From positions 1-54,075 of IMG/VR virus record IMGVR_UViG_3300011114_000387: a stretch of DNA of 54,075 nt, one strand, 5' to 3'. Position numbers and translations under genes: made by a program. Origin of the DNA: a virus. Position 1 is the stretch's first letter, and each line of letters begins with the position of its first letter. Positions 41,291 through 49,036 of the stretch are shown piece by piece. The notes beneath the pieces are model-generated. The model worked only from the letters and a program-made list of their open reading frames with translations, searched no databases and had not been told where the DNA came from.

Positions 41291-42603
41291 CACTTCCCCT
41301 TTGCTTCGTTGACCGCGTCAATCAGTGCTTGCTGCATGTTGCCCTTGCTTGCAAGTACCGCCATGATTCTTTCGTCGATTGTGCCAACAGCCACAAGGTG
41401 ATGCACGACAACCTCATTCTTTTGTCCTGACCTGTGAAGCCTTGCGTTGGCCTGCTCGTACAGGTCCAAGCTAAAAGGCAGACCAAACCAAACAGCCACA
41501 TTGCCGCCCACCTGAAGGCCGTCCACGCCGTGACCGCCGCTTGCTGGGTGCATCACCATCAACTTGATCTCTCCGGCCTGCCAGCGGGCCAATGAAGCCT
41601 CGCCGTCAAACTGCACCGCGTCCGGAAACCTTGCTTTGATCCGGTCCATGTCGTGCACGTACGCCGTGAAGCAAAGCACCGGCTCTCCCTGATCCACGAT
41701 CTCTTCGAGTGCATCCAGCTTGGCGTCATGTATCGGGTGCACAACCCGGTTGTCGTCGTACACCGCGCCGTTGGCCATCTGGCCCAGCTTGCCGGCCAGC
41801 ACTGCAGCGTTGACCGCCATCACGGCTCCGCTCACCATGGTCTGTTCCATGTCGCGGTATTGCTTCATGTCAAAAGTCACTTGGACCACGTTGTCGATCC
41901 GCTCTGGCATCTCAACACCGCTGTCCACGCTGACCATCACATCCCTTACCGCTTCTTGGATCTCTTGCCTCGCACCCTTCCTGAGTTTCCAGCTGTAGAT
42001 CGTTTGGCCATTGCGTTTGTCTGGCACGTACCACTTGTCCCGGTACTTGGTGATCCCGGTGCCCAGTCTTTTGCCGTTGTCCATGATGCTGATCTGAGCC
42101 CACAGGTCCAACAAATCGCCGTTGGGATCTGGTGTGCCTGTAAGGATGTACAGCTTTTGGATCTGCTTGCGCACCGACTTCAACGCCTGCCACGCTTTGC
42201 TGGCCCGGTCCTTGAAACCCCGGTTTTCGTCAATCACCACGCACTCAAACGGCCAAGGCTCTTTGCTCTCTTTGACCAAATCCACCAGCCAACGGAAGTT
42301 CTCCCGGTTAATCACGTACACGTCCGCGTCCTGCAATAACCCCTCCATTCGTTGTTTAACGGGCCCCAGCACCTTCGAAACACGCAAGGTGGATAGGTGG
42401 TCCCACTTAGCCGCTTCCGTGTGCCACACGAGCTCTGCGACCCGTTTAGGCGCCACCACAAGGGTCTTCATCTCCAACCGCATGACCGCAGTCAAGGTGG
42501 CCACCGTCTTTCCGGCGCCCATGCGAAGGGCAATTAGCTGGTAAGTCTCGTCCAGCATTCTCTGAATTGTCACGGCTTGCGCCGGTCTAGCGGAAAATTT
42601 CAT
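41290..42603 (-). CDS. SNF2-family DNA helicase/ATPase
   Basis: A 437-residue SF2 enzyme. Motif I is ALRMGAGKTVATLT near residues 24-37, motif II is VVIDENRGFK (DEN in place of DEAH), motif III is LYILTGTPDPNG, and the C-terminal domain has GHGVDGLQVGGNVAVWFGLP and ARLHRSGQKNEV, the Q-R box region of SNF2 proteins. It probably remodels or translocates on DNA during replication or recombination. It is encoded next to a VRR-NUC nuclease, overlapping it by 17 bp, a common pair in phages. Confidence 0.92.
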   Translation of the reverse strand: MKFSARPAQAVTIQRMLDETYQLIALRMGAGKTVATLTAVMRLEMKTLVVAPKRVAELVWHTEAAKWDHLSTLRVSKVLGPVKQRMEGLLQDADVYVINRENFRWLVDLVKESKEPWPFECVVIDENRGFKDRASKAWQALKSVRKQIQKLYILTGTPDPNGDLLDLWAQISIMDNGKRLGTGITKYRDKWYVPDKRNGQTIYSWKLRKGARQEIQEAVRDVMVSVDSGVEMPERIDNVVQVTFDMKQYRDMEQTMVSGAVMAVNAAVLAGKLGQMANGAVYDDNRVVHPIHDAKLDALEEIVDQGEPVLCFTAYVHDMDRIKARFPDAVQFDGEASLARWQAGEIKLMVMHPASGGHGVDGLQVGGNVAVWFGLPFSLDLYEQANARLHRSGQKNEVVVHHLVAVGTIDERIMAVLASKGNMQQALIDAVNEAKGK

Positions 42604-42853
42604 CTACCTTCTCCATCGAGTCGACCACGCGCACATCGGCGCCCAGCCCCCTCAGCATTTCAATAATTCGGTTTTGAAGTGGCGTTGGCTTTTCGCCCGG
42701 CCGCTTCAGCTCCACAAAAATAATCTTGCCCCCCGGCAGAAAAACAATCCGGTCAGGCACCCCGCTCATGGACGGCGACACCCACTTGGCCGCCAGCCCA
42801 CCAGCCTCTTTGGCCTTCTTCCTCAGTCGCTCCTCAATCTTCTTCTCCAACAT
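42587..42853 (-). CDS. VRR-NUC Holliday-junction-type nuclease
   Basis: An 88-residue single-domain VRR-NUC nuclease: SGVPDRIVFLPGGKIIFVEL followed by KRPGEKPTPLQ, the PD-(D/E)xK core with D, E and K in place. Stand-alone viral VRR-NUC proteins cut branched DNA. ATG 42853 with GGAAA upstream is preferred; the upstream ATG 42883 lies in the iteron region and lacks a ribosome site. Confidence 0.88.
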   Translation of the reverse strand: MLEKKIEERLRKKAKEAGGLAAKWVSPSMSGVPDRIVFLPGGKIIFVELKRPGEKPTPLQNRIIEMLRGLGADVRVVDSMEKVDEIFR

Positions 42854-42867
42854 CACTTTTCCAATCG

Positions 42868-43086
42868 CAGGGTAATAGGGCATTACAGGGCAATTGATTT
42901 CCTATATATACCTTTGGGAAACACTAACATTTGCCACAACTGTCAAGTATCATCTTCCTAAAATATGTATATCTTTTTCTATTACCCTTATTACCCTAAC
43001 TACTATATTCTTCAATGATTTCAAAGACTTAAGTCAGGGTAATAGGGCAGGGTAATAGGCAGGGTAATAGACCCCCTATTACCCTG
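42868..43086. repeat. Iteron cluster, probable replication origin
   Basis: Seven copies of the 9-mer AGGGTAATA: plus orientation at 42869-42877, 43036-43044, 43049-43057 and 43061-43069; inverted at 42980-42988, 42989-42997 and 43077-43085. The stretch from 42891 to 43030 between copies is very AT-rich. The cluster lies between the VRR-NUC and primase genes; the last copy covers the primase stop codon. Iterons beside an AT-rich segment and a primase-helicase gene are the usual layout of an origin. Confidence 0.72.
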
Positions 43087-45394
43087 AAAACTCAGGCTCA
43101 TCGGCAGGAACCAAGAAAACCACACGTCCGTTCGTCTTTTTGCGCTGACCGCCGTTCAACTTCTTCAATGCCCTGCCGGCCGTAATCGTCTGCCCTTTTG
43201 ACGGATCGCGCACCCCAATCTTCATTAGCGCATCGGTTGCCGTCACCCACAAATCGCTTCCAAGCCCCAATTCCGACCAGTTAAATGCGGCCGCCACGCG
43301 CTCCTCGATCGGATCGACCACCGTAAATTCCTCGTTGTGGGTGTTCAACTCGCCCATCTCTTGCATGTTCAGGGCCCAGTTCTCGCCCCCAACCCACAAC
43401 CCCTTCACTTCGGCCCAAAGCTGCTGAATGTCAATACCGCTGTCCAAATCAAACCCGTCAACCTCGATCGACCAAAACCTGCGGTTGCCTGTTGGGTCAC
43501 TCAGGTATTGAGATTCGTTGACCGTTCCGCCAAACACGGTGCGGCGACCAAAGTTCGATTCTGTTGCGGCGTATGGCCGGCGCAGCTTGTCCATGGCCTG
43601 CGTTGTGAATGACTTCAACGCGCTAATCTCAGACTTTGAGAACGTCGCGTCAAGCTCACCCAGCTCGACAATCCAATAGGACAGGGCAATGAAGATCGAG
43701 TCCTTGGAACGCATGTCAAGCGTGTGGCCTGTCAGCACCGCGTCAAGGTGGGCCGGCGCCAGCCTCTGGAACCAAGTTGTTTTGCCGATGTTCTGTGGGC
43801 CAACGAAAGTCAGGATGCCTTGGCCGGCAATGCCGTCAGGGCTGAACGCTGCAGCCACCGCTTGGATGAGCCACTTGCGCATGAGCTTGCGCTTCATCTT
43901 CTCGCCCCCGGCCGGCACCCGCACAGTGGCATAAAAGTCGTCAAGCCGCGACACACCGTCCCACCCCCTTGAATCGATCCATGTGGCCACGGGGTTGTAT
44001 TGGTTCTTGTCTGCGAGGGTGATCAGGAATTGAGCAACGTGCTTGGTCGGCATGCGCACCTTCTCGCACTCAGACAGGACGTGTGAGATGGCCGCGTTGT
44101 CACGGTTGTCACGTGTGAAGGCGCTCCCCGGTATAAGCAGCTCGATTGCCTTCTTGATCACGTTGTATCTGACCGAATACTGCAACTTGTCCATCAGCAC
44201 ATAGAAGTTGTCAAGCGTGCATAAGGGATAACCCTCATCGTTCAAGTTGACGAAGCCGCCCGAGACTTTGACCCTTGCCCGAACCCACCCCCGTACAGTT
44301 GACAGGGGCAGCTTCGTGCCAAGGTCCTTCGCCCGCATCTGGATCGCAACTGCGATCTGTTCGCGCTCCACGTCCGACACTTCGGCAGTGTGTGCAATGC
44401 CAGCCGCGATCTTTTCTTGCAGTTGGCGCACGTCTGTGCACGCAGCCACCATGTCCATCACCGCACTCAGAGCCACATCGCGCTTGTCCAGCTTGGCCAC
44501 ATCCCGCTTGTCTTTAGTCATGTGCAGCAGCGACGCAAGCGTCACTGCTCCTCGACCCGTCGCGCGCTGCTGGCTAAACGTCCCCCACTTTTCAGCGCAG
44601 TAACCAGATACCCACTTGTCAGAGACCGCGCTCCAGTTATCCCAAGCCTCAAGCCACTCAGGGTCGCCGCCGCTCTGGTGGTGCAGTGCCGCACCGACCT
44701 TGAGCCACTCGCCGTACCCCACATCAGGGTCAAGGTGCACGAGCACTTCATCGACCACGCGGTCAAGCTCCCAGCCGTCAAGAGCGAACTTCAGGTTGGC
44801 AAAGCCGTCTTCGTCGTCACCGCCTGCCGCGCCCATCTCTTCGTCCCACACCTTTGCAATCATCCAGCCTAGGTCCTGCGGCAGCACCGGCAGCGACGCG
44901 TGGCCGTTGATCGCATGGCCAGTCACTGTGAAATAACGGCCGTCTTTGTACAGCTCAACGCCAGCCTCTTTTTTGGTCCGACTCCCGTCAAGGTTTGTCT
45001 GTGTGAAGATCTTCAGGCCAGTGCCAGACGGCGATACCTCGGCGTAGCCCTCGACTCTGTCGAGCGTCTCTTGCGCCAGATCCGACAACACCCCGGTGAC
45101 CGGGTCGCGGCAGTCGTCTAGGTCGATGCCGTGCAGCATGCCACCAAGCACAATGCCAATACCGTCGTAGTCGCCAAGCGGGTATTCGTCTACGGCCGCA
45201 CCGAATGAAGCCCATGTGGCCGCATCGGTTGAGCTGCCTGCGCCGCCCTTGGCAGAGAGCGGCATCTTGGCCCAGACCTTCTCGCCGTTGGGCTTGCTGC
45301 GCTGCACGTTCTTCCACAGGACCCAGCGGTCCAGCGCTTGCAGGTCTTGGGGTATGTTGTCTAGGCTGAGCGCCAGTACTTCGGGGCGAGTCAT
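43079..45394 (-). CDS. Primase-polymerase with VirE/D5-type helicase
   Basis: A 771-residue replication protein. The N-terminal 170 residues look like an archaeo-eukaryotic primase-polymerase: GIDLDDC (catalytic Asp pair) and EVSPSGTGLKIF. A PriCT-like helical linker follows. The C-terminal helicase of the VirE/D5 type has Walker A GPQNIGKTTW near residue 531 and FGGTVNESQYLSDPTGNRRF. It should prime and unwind at the origin directly downstream. A short duplication, DKRDVA twice near residue 300, is visible. Start overlaps the upstream stop (ATGA). Confidence 0.9.
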   Translation of the reverse strand: MTRPEVLALSLDNIPQDLQALDRWVLWKNVQRSKPNGEKVWAKMPLSAKGGAGSSTDAATWASFGAAVDEYPLGDYDGIGIVLGGMLHGIDLDDCRDPVTGVLSDLAQETLDRVEGYAEVSPSGTGLKIFTQTNLDGSRTKKEAGVELYKDGRYFTVTGHAINGHASLPVLPQDLGWMIAKVWDEEMGAAGGDDEDGFANLKFALDGWELDRVVDEVLVHLDPDVGYGEWLKVGAALHHQSGGDPEWLEAWDNWSAVSDKWVSGYCAEKWGTFSQQRATGRGAVTLASLLHMTKDKRDVAKLDKRDVALSAVMDMVAACTDVRQLQEKIAAGIAHTAEVSDVEREQIAVAIQMRAKDLGTKLPLSTVRGWVRARVKVSGGFVNLNDEGYPLCTLDNFYVLMDKLQYSVRYNVIKKAIELLIPGSAFTRDNRDNAAISHVLSECEKVRMPTKHVAQFLITLADKNQYNPVATWIDSRGWDGVSRLDDFYATVRVPAGGEKMKRKLMRKWLIQAVAAAFSPDGIAGQGILTFVGPQNIGKTTWFQRLAPAHLDAVLTGHTLDMRSKDSIFIALSYWIVELGELDATFSKSEISALKSFTTQAMDKLRRPYAATESNFGRRTVFGGTVNESQYLSDPTGNRRFWSIEVDGFDLDSGIDIQQLWAEVKGLWVGGENWALNMQEMGELNTHNEEFTVVDPIEERVAAAFNWSELGLGSDLWVTATDALMKIGVRDPSKGQTITAGRALKKLNGGQRKKTNGRVVFLVPADEPEFSG

Positions 45395-45588
45395 GACCGG
45401 TCACCCCGCTGCATCACAAACGTGGGGCTTGTCGCTTGCAGCATTGCTTTGCGTATACCGTTGTAGCTGTCGGACTGGATCAGCGCTGCAATCACAACAC
45501 CTTGGTGCTCTTCGCTAATTTTCATTTGATCAACCGCGTCTATGCAGTCGGCCAAAAGATCCTTGTAATACTCAACGCGAGTAAACAT
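45391..45588 (-). CDS. Small protein upstream of the primase
   Basis: A 65-residue helical protein (MFTRVEYYKDLLADCIDAVD) with an AGGAG site upstream of ATG 45588. An in-frame start further upstream is less likely since it lacks such a site. Overlaps the primase start. Unknown function. Confidence 0.68.
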   Translation of the reverse strand: MFTRVEYYKDLLADCIDAVDQMKISEEHQGVVIAALIQSDSYNGIRKAMLQATSPTFVMQRGDRS

Positions 45589-45629
45589 AACATCTCCTAA
45601 ATACAACACCGGCATCCGGCCGGCTCGGT

Positions 45630-45824
45630 TTAATTCGGCATGTCGCTGATAGGCAACATGTGCAGGAGCGCCCGCTGTACCTGTGTGTGAAAAGCGTTGA
45701 CCGCTTCATCATCACAAGACACAAACATGCGCACACCTTCCTCTTCCACATCAAACACCAACTCCGCCCCCTCAGCAATCGCGCGCATCGCTTGAAGGGA
45801 CAAGGCTAATCTAAGTTCTATCAC
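45630..45824 (-). CDS. Small protein coupled to the repressor
   Basis: A 64-residue protein (MIELRLALSLQAMRAIAEGA) starting at GTG 45824, which overlaps the repressor stop (GTGA) with AAGGGG upstream. Function unknown; could modulate the repressor. Confidence 0.65.
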   Translation of the reverse strand: MIELRLALSLQAMRAIAEGAELVFDVEEEGVRMFVSCDDEAVNAFHTQVQRALLHMLPISDMPN

Positions 45825-46042
45825 CGGCGCCCCTTGAGGGCGTCCCAATCAATGTCAGGCCTCATGTCTTCAGCACGCAGGCCAAGGCGCAGCAACCGCG
45901 AGACACGTACCAATTCAGGTACGCGCGCCATGGGTATGCGATCCTTGCTGGCCCACAGTGACACGGCTTGAGAGCGTATGCCAAGGTAGTGGGCTAGATT
46001 AACGGGGCCGCCGAAGCGGCTGATGATTTCACTTGTAGTCAT
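45821..46042 (-). CDS. Cro/YdaS-like repressor
   Basis: A 73-residue helix-turn-helix protein: MTTSEIISRFGGPVNLAHYL then GIRSQAVSLWASKDRIPMAR, the typical Cro-like layout where G-I-R-S-Q-A-V-S-L-W is the recognition helix. It probably binds the palindromes between the divergent promoters at 46.05-46.13 kb. The predicted transcription start is next to its ATG, so its mRNA may be leaderless, as for lambda cI from PRM. Confidence 0.86.
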   Translation of the reverse strand: MTTSEIISRFGGPVNLAHYLGIRSQAVSLWASKDRIPMARVPELVRVSRLLRLGLRAEDMRPDIDWDALKGRR

Positions 46043-46050
46043 GGGCTGCC

Positions 46051-46080
46051 ATGATAGCGTTGTTTACATGTAACATGCAA
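46051..46080 (-). promoter_or_regulatory. Leftward promoter of the repressor/replication operon
   Basis: TTGCAT (46080-46075), an 18-nt spacer and TATCAT (46056-46051). The spacer contains the palindrome TTACATGTAA. Its -10 box and flanks GCTATCATG mirror those of the rightward promoter. Confidence 0.62.
46064..46073. promoter_or_regulatory. Palindromic operator candidate TTACATGTAA
   Basis: A perfect 10-bp palindrome in the spacer of the leftward promoter. It is a likely site for the Cro-like repressor encoded just beside it. Confidence 0.5.
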
Positions 46081-46100
46081 TAAATTTATTTTTCACAGGT

Positions 46101-46127
46101 GCATTGCAAACGCGATGAAAGCAATGC
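46101..46127. promoter_or_regulatory. Inverted-repeat operator candidate over the rightward promoter
   Basis: GCATTGC (46101-46107) and GCAATGC (46121-46127) are perfect inverted repeats 13 nt apart. They cover the -35 region and the end of the spacer of the rightward promoter, so a bound protein would block it. Confidence 0.55.
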
Positions 46128-46133
46128 TATCAT
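46104..46133 (+). promoter_or_regulatory. Rightward promoter of the replication operon
   Basis: TTGCAA (46104-46109), an 18-nt spacer and TATCAT (46128-46133), with GCTATCATG context. It mirrors the leftward promoter at 46051-46080. Confidence 0.62.
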
Positions 46134-46140
46134 GAGGGTT

Positions 46141-46158
46141 CTAAACCAACCTAAAGGA
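46141..46158 (+). promoter_or_regulatory. Shared translation leader, copy 2
   Basis: CTAAACCAACCTAAAGGA precedes ATG 46166 and supplies its AAGGA site. It matches the leader upstream of ATG 37923 in another operon. Confidence 0.6.
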
Positions 46159-46165
46159 CTAAACC

Positions 46166-46375
46166 ATGAATGATCTTTACCAAGGGTTCTTGAATTTCTT
46201 CAAGGCACCCAGCGCGATAGTGATTGCTGCACGCGAGCTTGAAGAAGCGCGCCGGCAGTTACTTCAATCGCAAAGCGCAGCCGAGTACGCAATCCGAATT
46301 TCATCTTATCACCAAGACCGCATCAAGCGTTTGTCTGCTTTCCTTGTCGATGCCAACAAGGAGTCAGCAGAATGA
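46166..46375 (+). CDS. First gene of the rightward replication operon
   Basis: A 69-residue helical protein (MNDLYQGFLNFFKAPSAIVI, then ARELEEARRQLLQSQSA), probably coiled coil. Function unknown. Coupled to the next gene by ATGA. Confidence 0.74.
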   Translation: MNDLYQGFLNFFKAPSAIVIAARELEEARRQLLQSQSAAEYAIRISSYHQDRIKRLSAFLVDANKESAE

Positions 46376-46548
46376 AATACCCAAACGAAGCAGTTCGCCA
46401 GTACATGGCCAAGCGCCGCGCCGAGTTGCGCAAGCCATGCCCAAGACTTTATCCCAAGAACGGTGATGTTCTCACGACCAAAGAATACGTGGCCAGATAC
46501 TGGGCCGCAAATTTTATCAACCAGAAACCAGAGGAGTTTTTTCAATGA
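46372..46548 (+). CDS. Small basic protein
   Basis: A 58-residue basic protein (MKYPNEAVRQYMAKRRAELR, ending NQKPEEFFQ). Unknown function. Both ends overlap neighbours by ATGA, which supports the frame. Confidence 0.68.
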   Translation: MKYPNEAVRQYMAKRRAELRKPCPRLYPKNGDVLTTKEYVARYWAANFINQKPEEFFQ

Positions 46549-46892
46549 TCACGATTACCTTTAACCCCCAGAACGCAGATCAAGTTCAGATCTTGGCTTG
46601 GGCTATGACCAAGCTCTTGGAGGCCACACCCGCCCCCGCCCCCGCCACTGAGTCGGAGGCGCCAGCCAAGAAGCCCAAGGCAGTCAAGGCCGCACCGGCT
46701 CTGGCCGTTGAGCCAGAGACGCCGCCTGCTGCACCCGCTATCACGCTTGAGGAAGTGCGCGCCAAGCTGGTGGCCTACAAAGAAAAGGGCAAGCCACTCA
46801 AAGAATTGTTTGAGACCGTTGGCTGCGCCAACCTGAGCGCAGTGCCGCCCGAGCGCTACGCTGAGTTGCTAGGCAACATGGGGGCAGCGTAA
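46545..46892 (+). CDS. Phage recombination/SSB-associated helical protein (rrp5-type annotation)
   Basis: A 115-residue protein in three parts: an N-terminal strand-helix (MITITFNPQNADQVQILAWA), a Pro/Ala/Lys linker (residues 27-63), and a C-terminal helical domain (TLEEVRAKLVAYKEKGKPLK, ERYAELLGNM). The C-terminal pattern is common in phage proteins often labelled rRNA-biogenesis-like and encoded near single-stranded DNA-binding genes. It probably has no rRNA role here. Confidence 0.68.
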   Translation: MITITFNPQNADQVQILAWAMTKLLEATPAPAPATESEAPAKKPKAVKAAPALAVEPETPPAAPAITLEEVRAKLVAYKEKGKPLKELFETVGCANLSAVPPERYAELLGNMGAA

Positions 46893-46894
46893 AC

Positions 46895-46987
46895 ATGAAT
46901 GCGTGCCAACATCGTTGGGAGCCCGTTGAGGGCCAACCAATGTACAAATGCGCTAGGTGTAATGCTTTTATGAGGATCATCACGTGA
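46895..46987 (+). CDS. 30-residue zinc-knuckle protein
   Basis: MNACQHRWEPVEGQPMYKCA continues with RCNAF: ligands C4, H6, C19 and C22 would bind one zinc. Starts 3 nt after the previous stop and overlaps the next GTG start (GTGA). Small phage zinc knuckles of this type (CxH..CxxC) are common beside replication genes. Confidence 0.6.
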   Translation: MNACQHRWEPVEGQPMYKCARCNAFMRIIT

Positions 46988-47613
46988 GCTACATCATTGC
47001 ATCGCTGCCACCAATTAAATGCTTTGTGAAGCGCGAGTTTTTGTACAACGACCACAAGGGTCACGGCGAGTTGGAGCCGGCCATTTGGGTCAGCCTTAAA
47101 GCCTTGCGTGGCCAAGTGTTCCGCATTGAATCGTTGCTGCCCAACTATGGCGCGCTGTACGACAAGCTGCCGATACATGCGTACGTCTGGCACGCTGACG
47201 CCGGCAACTTGCCCATTGACACGTTGCAATTGTGGGACTGCATGGGCTATCGATTCACAATCGTTGAGAAGATTGGCCTGCGCAATTTGGGTGTGAAGTT
47301 CTTGGGCAAAAACAAAGAGTGGCATTTTGGTCGATACATGTTTACCGTAGACTTCTGCGCCGACGGTATGGACCTAGACACTGGTTTCACTGAGACGGCT
47401 GAAGAGCACAAGAGCTTTAACTTTATCCAACTAGACAACGGCCAGTTTGCTTGTCAGCCAAACAACCGTTGCCTGTGGTACGACCAGTCTTTGATTCCTG
47501 CTGAGACAAAGCACCCGGACTTTCAAGCAGCGCAAAGACTATGGACTGTTGACGGCACGCGCAAGTGGGCTGCCGGAGACGATTGGTTTTATGACATAGA
47601 GGAGAAAAAGTAA
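46984..47613 (+). CDS. Conserved phage protein of unknown function
   Basis: A 209-residue protein (MSYIIASLPPIKCFVKREFL) with DTLQLWDCMGYRFTIVEKIG and a C-terminal AQRLWTVDGTRKWAAGDDWF. It is not a named family to me, though its site upstream of the DUF2800 gene is typical of conserved phage replication operons. Start is GTG 46984 overlapping the previous stop. Confidence 0.74.
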   Translation: MSYIIASLPPIKCFVKREFLYNDHKGHGELEPAIWVSLKALRGQVFRIESLLPNYGALYDKLPIHAYVWHADAGNLPIDTLQLWDCMGYRFTIVEKIGLRNLGVKFLGKNKEWHFGRYMFTVDFCADGMDLDTGFTETAEEHKSFNFIQLDNGQFACQPNNRCLWYDQSLIPAETKHPDFQAAQRLWTVDGTRKWAAGDDWFYDIEEKK

Positions 47614-47858
47614 TGGCAAAAGTAACGATCATCATTGAGGACAAGGAAGACGAGGTCATGGTTCATGGCAGCGTTGAGCCTTTCATGACTGAGGACAAGC
47701 TGGTATTTACTACAGCGGAAATCATTGGCCTGTACATGCAAGACAACATTGCAAAGATCATGGCCGACGCGGTCAAGTGGTCGCAGACGCCGGACCCAGT
47801 GGAAGAAGTGGCCGTCAAAGAACCAAGCCGCATCATCTTGCCGGGCGCCGAGCTATGA
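47613..47858 (+). CDS. Small acidic protein
   Basis: An 81-residue protein (MAKVTIIIEDKEDEVMVHGS) with a helical middle and a C-terminal tail. Unknown function. Overlaps the next gene by ATGA. Confidence 0.7.
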   Translation: MAKVTIIIEDKEDEVMVHGSVEPFMTEDKLVFTTAEIIGLYMQDNIAKIMADAVKWSQTPDPVEEVAVKEPSRIILPGAEL

Positions 47859-49027
47859 CCATCGAACTAGCACACGCCAAACTGTCCGCATCTGGCAGTG
47901 AGAAGTGGATGACCTGCACGCCAAGCGCGCGCATGGAAGAAGCGTTCCCAGACGAGGGCAGCGAGTTTGCCCGCGAAGGTACGTTTGCCCATGCAGTGTT
48001 TGAGCAGGAGCTGCTGCACTACCTTGGCCGCGAGGTCGAGCCTTTGCCAAACGAGCTGATGCACTTTGATTCACCAGCGCTTGTCGACTACGTGCGCGAG
48101 TCGGTGGACTATTGCATCGAGCGGATCAAGGCGGCGCGTGCTAGGTGCAAGGACCCGGTGTTCTACGTTGAGCGCAGGCTTGACTTCAGCCGTTGGGTGC
48201 CAGAAGGTTTCGGCACTGGCGACTTTGTGATCATCACTGACGAGCTTGTCGAGGTGCTGGATTTGAAATACGGCAAGGGCATCTTTGTTGACGCGAAGAG
48301 CAACAGCCAAATGCGTTTGTATGGTCTCGGTGCTTACAACGAGTTGGCCGACCTGTACGACATACAGAAAGTGCGCATGACCGTATTGCAGCCACGCCTT
48401 GGCAACTACAGCAGCGAAGAGCTTTCAATAGCCGAGCTGCTCAAGTGGGCGGACGAGGCAGTTGTGCCAGCAGCCAAGCTGGCTTGGGATGGCGAGGGTA
48501 CGTTTGTCCCCGGGCCTCATTGCACAAGCAGTTTTTGCAAAGCAAGGTACACATGCCCTGCACGCGCAGAAGGCGCGCTTGCTGTAGCAAGGCAAGAGTT
48601 CAGTTCGCTGCCACCGGCAGTGGACACATTGACACTGGACCGCATCGCCCAGTTGCTGCCTAGCGCAGACGCTGTGATCGATTGGTTTACAGACCTGAAG
48701 GCCCATGCACTCAAGCAGGCCGAGAAAGGTACGACAGTCCCCGGCTACAAGCTGGTCGAGGGCCGAAGCAATCGCAAGTACAGCGACCAAGACGCCGTGG
48801 CCAAAGCGCTGCGCGACGCCGAGGTCCCTGACGAAATTGCATACGAGCGCAGCCTGCTTGGCATCACTGCCATGGAGAAGGCGATCGGTAAAAAGAAATT
48901 TGTTGAGGTGCTGGGGGATCTGATCACCAAGCCCGAAGGCAAACCAACGCTGGTGCCCGAAGGGGACAAGAGGCCAGCACTTACATCTCGTGTATCCGCA
49001 CTTGATGATTTTTCTAAACCAGTCTAA
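47855..49027 (+). CDS. DUF2800 protein, PD-(D/E)xK nuclease-like
   Basis: A 390-residue DUF2800 protein. The N-terminus LSASGSEKWMTCTPSARMEE, then FAREGTFAHAVFEQELL, FGTGDFVIITDELVEVLDLK and YGKGIFVDAKSNSQMRLYGL carry the D...DLKYG core of the Cas4/AddB-like PD-(D/E)xK fold. A Cys cluster (CTSSFCKARYTCPARAEG) may hold an iron-sulfur cluster, as in Cas4. It probably acts in DNA end processing or recombination with the downstream SSB and polymerase. Confidence 0.86.
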   Translation: MTIELAHAKLSASGSEKWMTCTPSARMEEAFPDEGSEFAREGTFAHAVFEQELLHYLGREVEPLPNELMHFDSPALVDYVRESVDYCIERIKAARARCKDPVFYVERRLDFSRWVPEGFGTGDFVIITDELVEVLDLKYGKGIFVDAKSNSQMRLYGLGAYNELADLYDIQKVRMTVLQPRLGNYSSEELSIAELLKWADEAVVPAAKLAWDGEGTFVPGPHCTSSFCKARYTCPARAEGALAVARQEFSSLPPAVDTLTLDRIAQLLPSADAVIDWFTDLKAHALKQAEKGTTVPGYKLVEGRSNRKYSDQDAVAKALRDAEVPDEIAYERSLLGITAMEKAIGKKKFVEVLGDLITKPEGKPTLVPEGDKRPALTSRVSALDDFSKPV

Positions 49028-49031
49028 AGGA
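49014..49031 (+). promoter_or_regulatory. Shared translation leader, copy 3
   Basis: CTAAACCAGTCTAAAGGA at the end of the DUF2800 gene precedes ATG 49037, with the same AAGGA site as copies 1 and 2. Here the leader also encodes the last DUF2800 codons. Confidence 0.55.
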
Positions 49032-49036
49032 CAAAC

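Noticed and set aside
41653-42339. Open frame of 228 codons on the plus strand
   Set aside because: Antisense to the SNF2 helicase motifs, so a shadow frame.
43035-43086. Homing endonuclease target or CRISPR-like repeats
   Set aside because: The repeats are only 9-11 bp, mixed in orientation, with 2-3 bp spacers; they fit iterons, not a CRISPR array.
45821-46042. Sign of a temperate lifestyle
   Set aside because: A Cro-like protein alone is not enough; no integrase, excisionase, partition genes or attachment site were seen.
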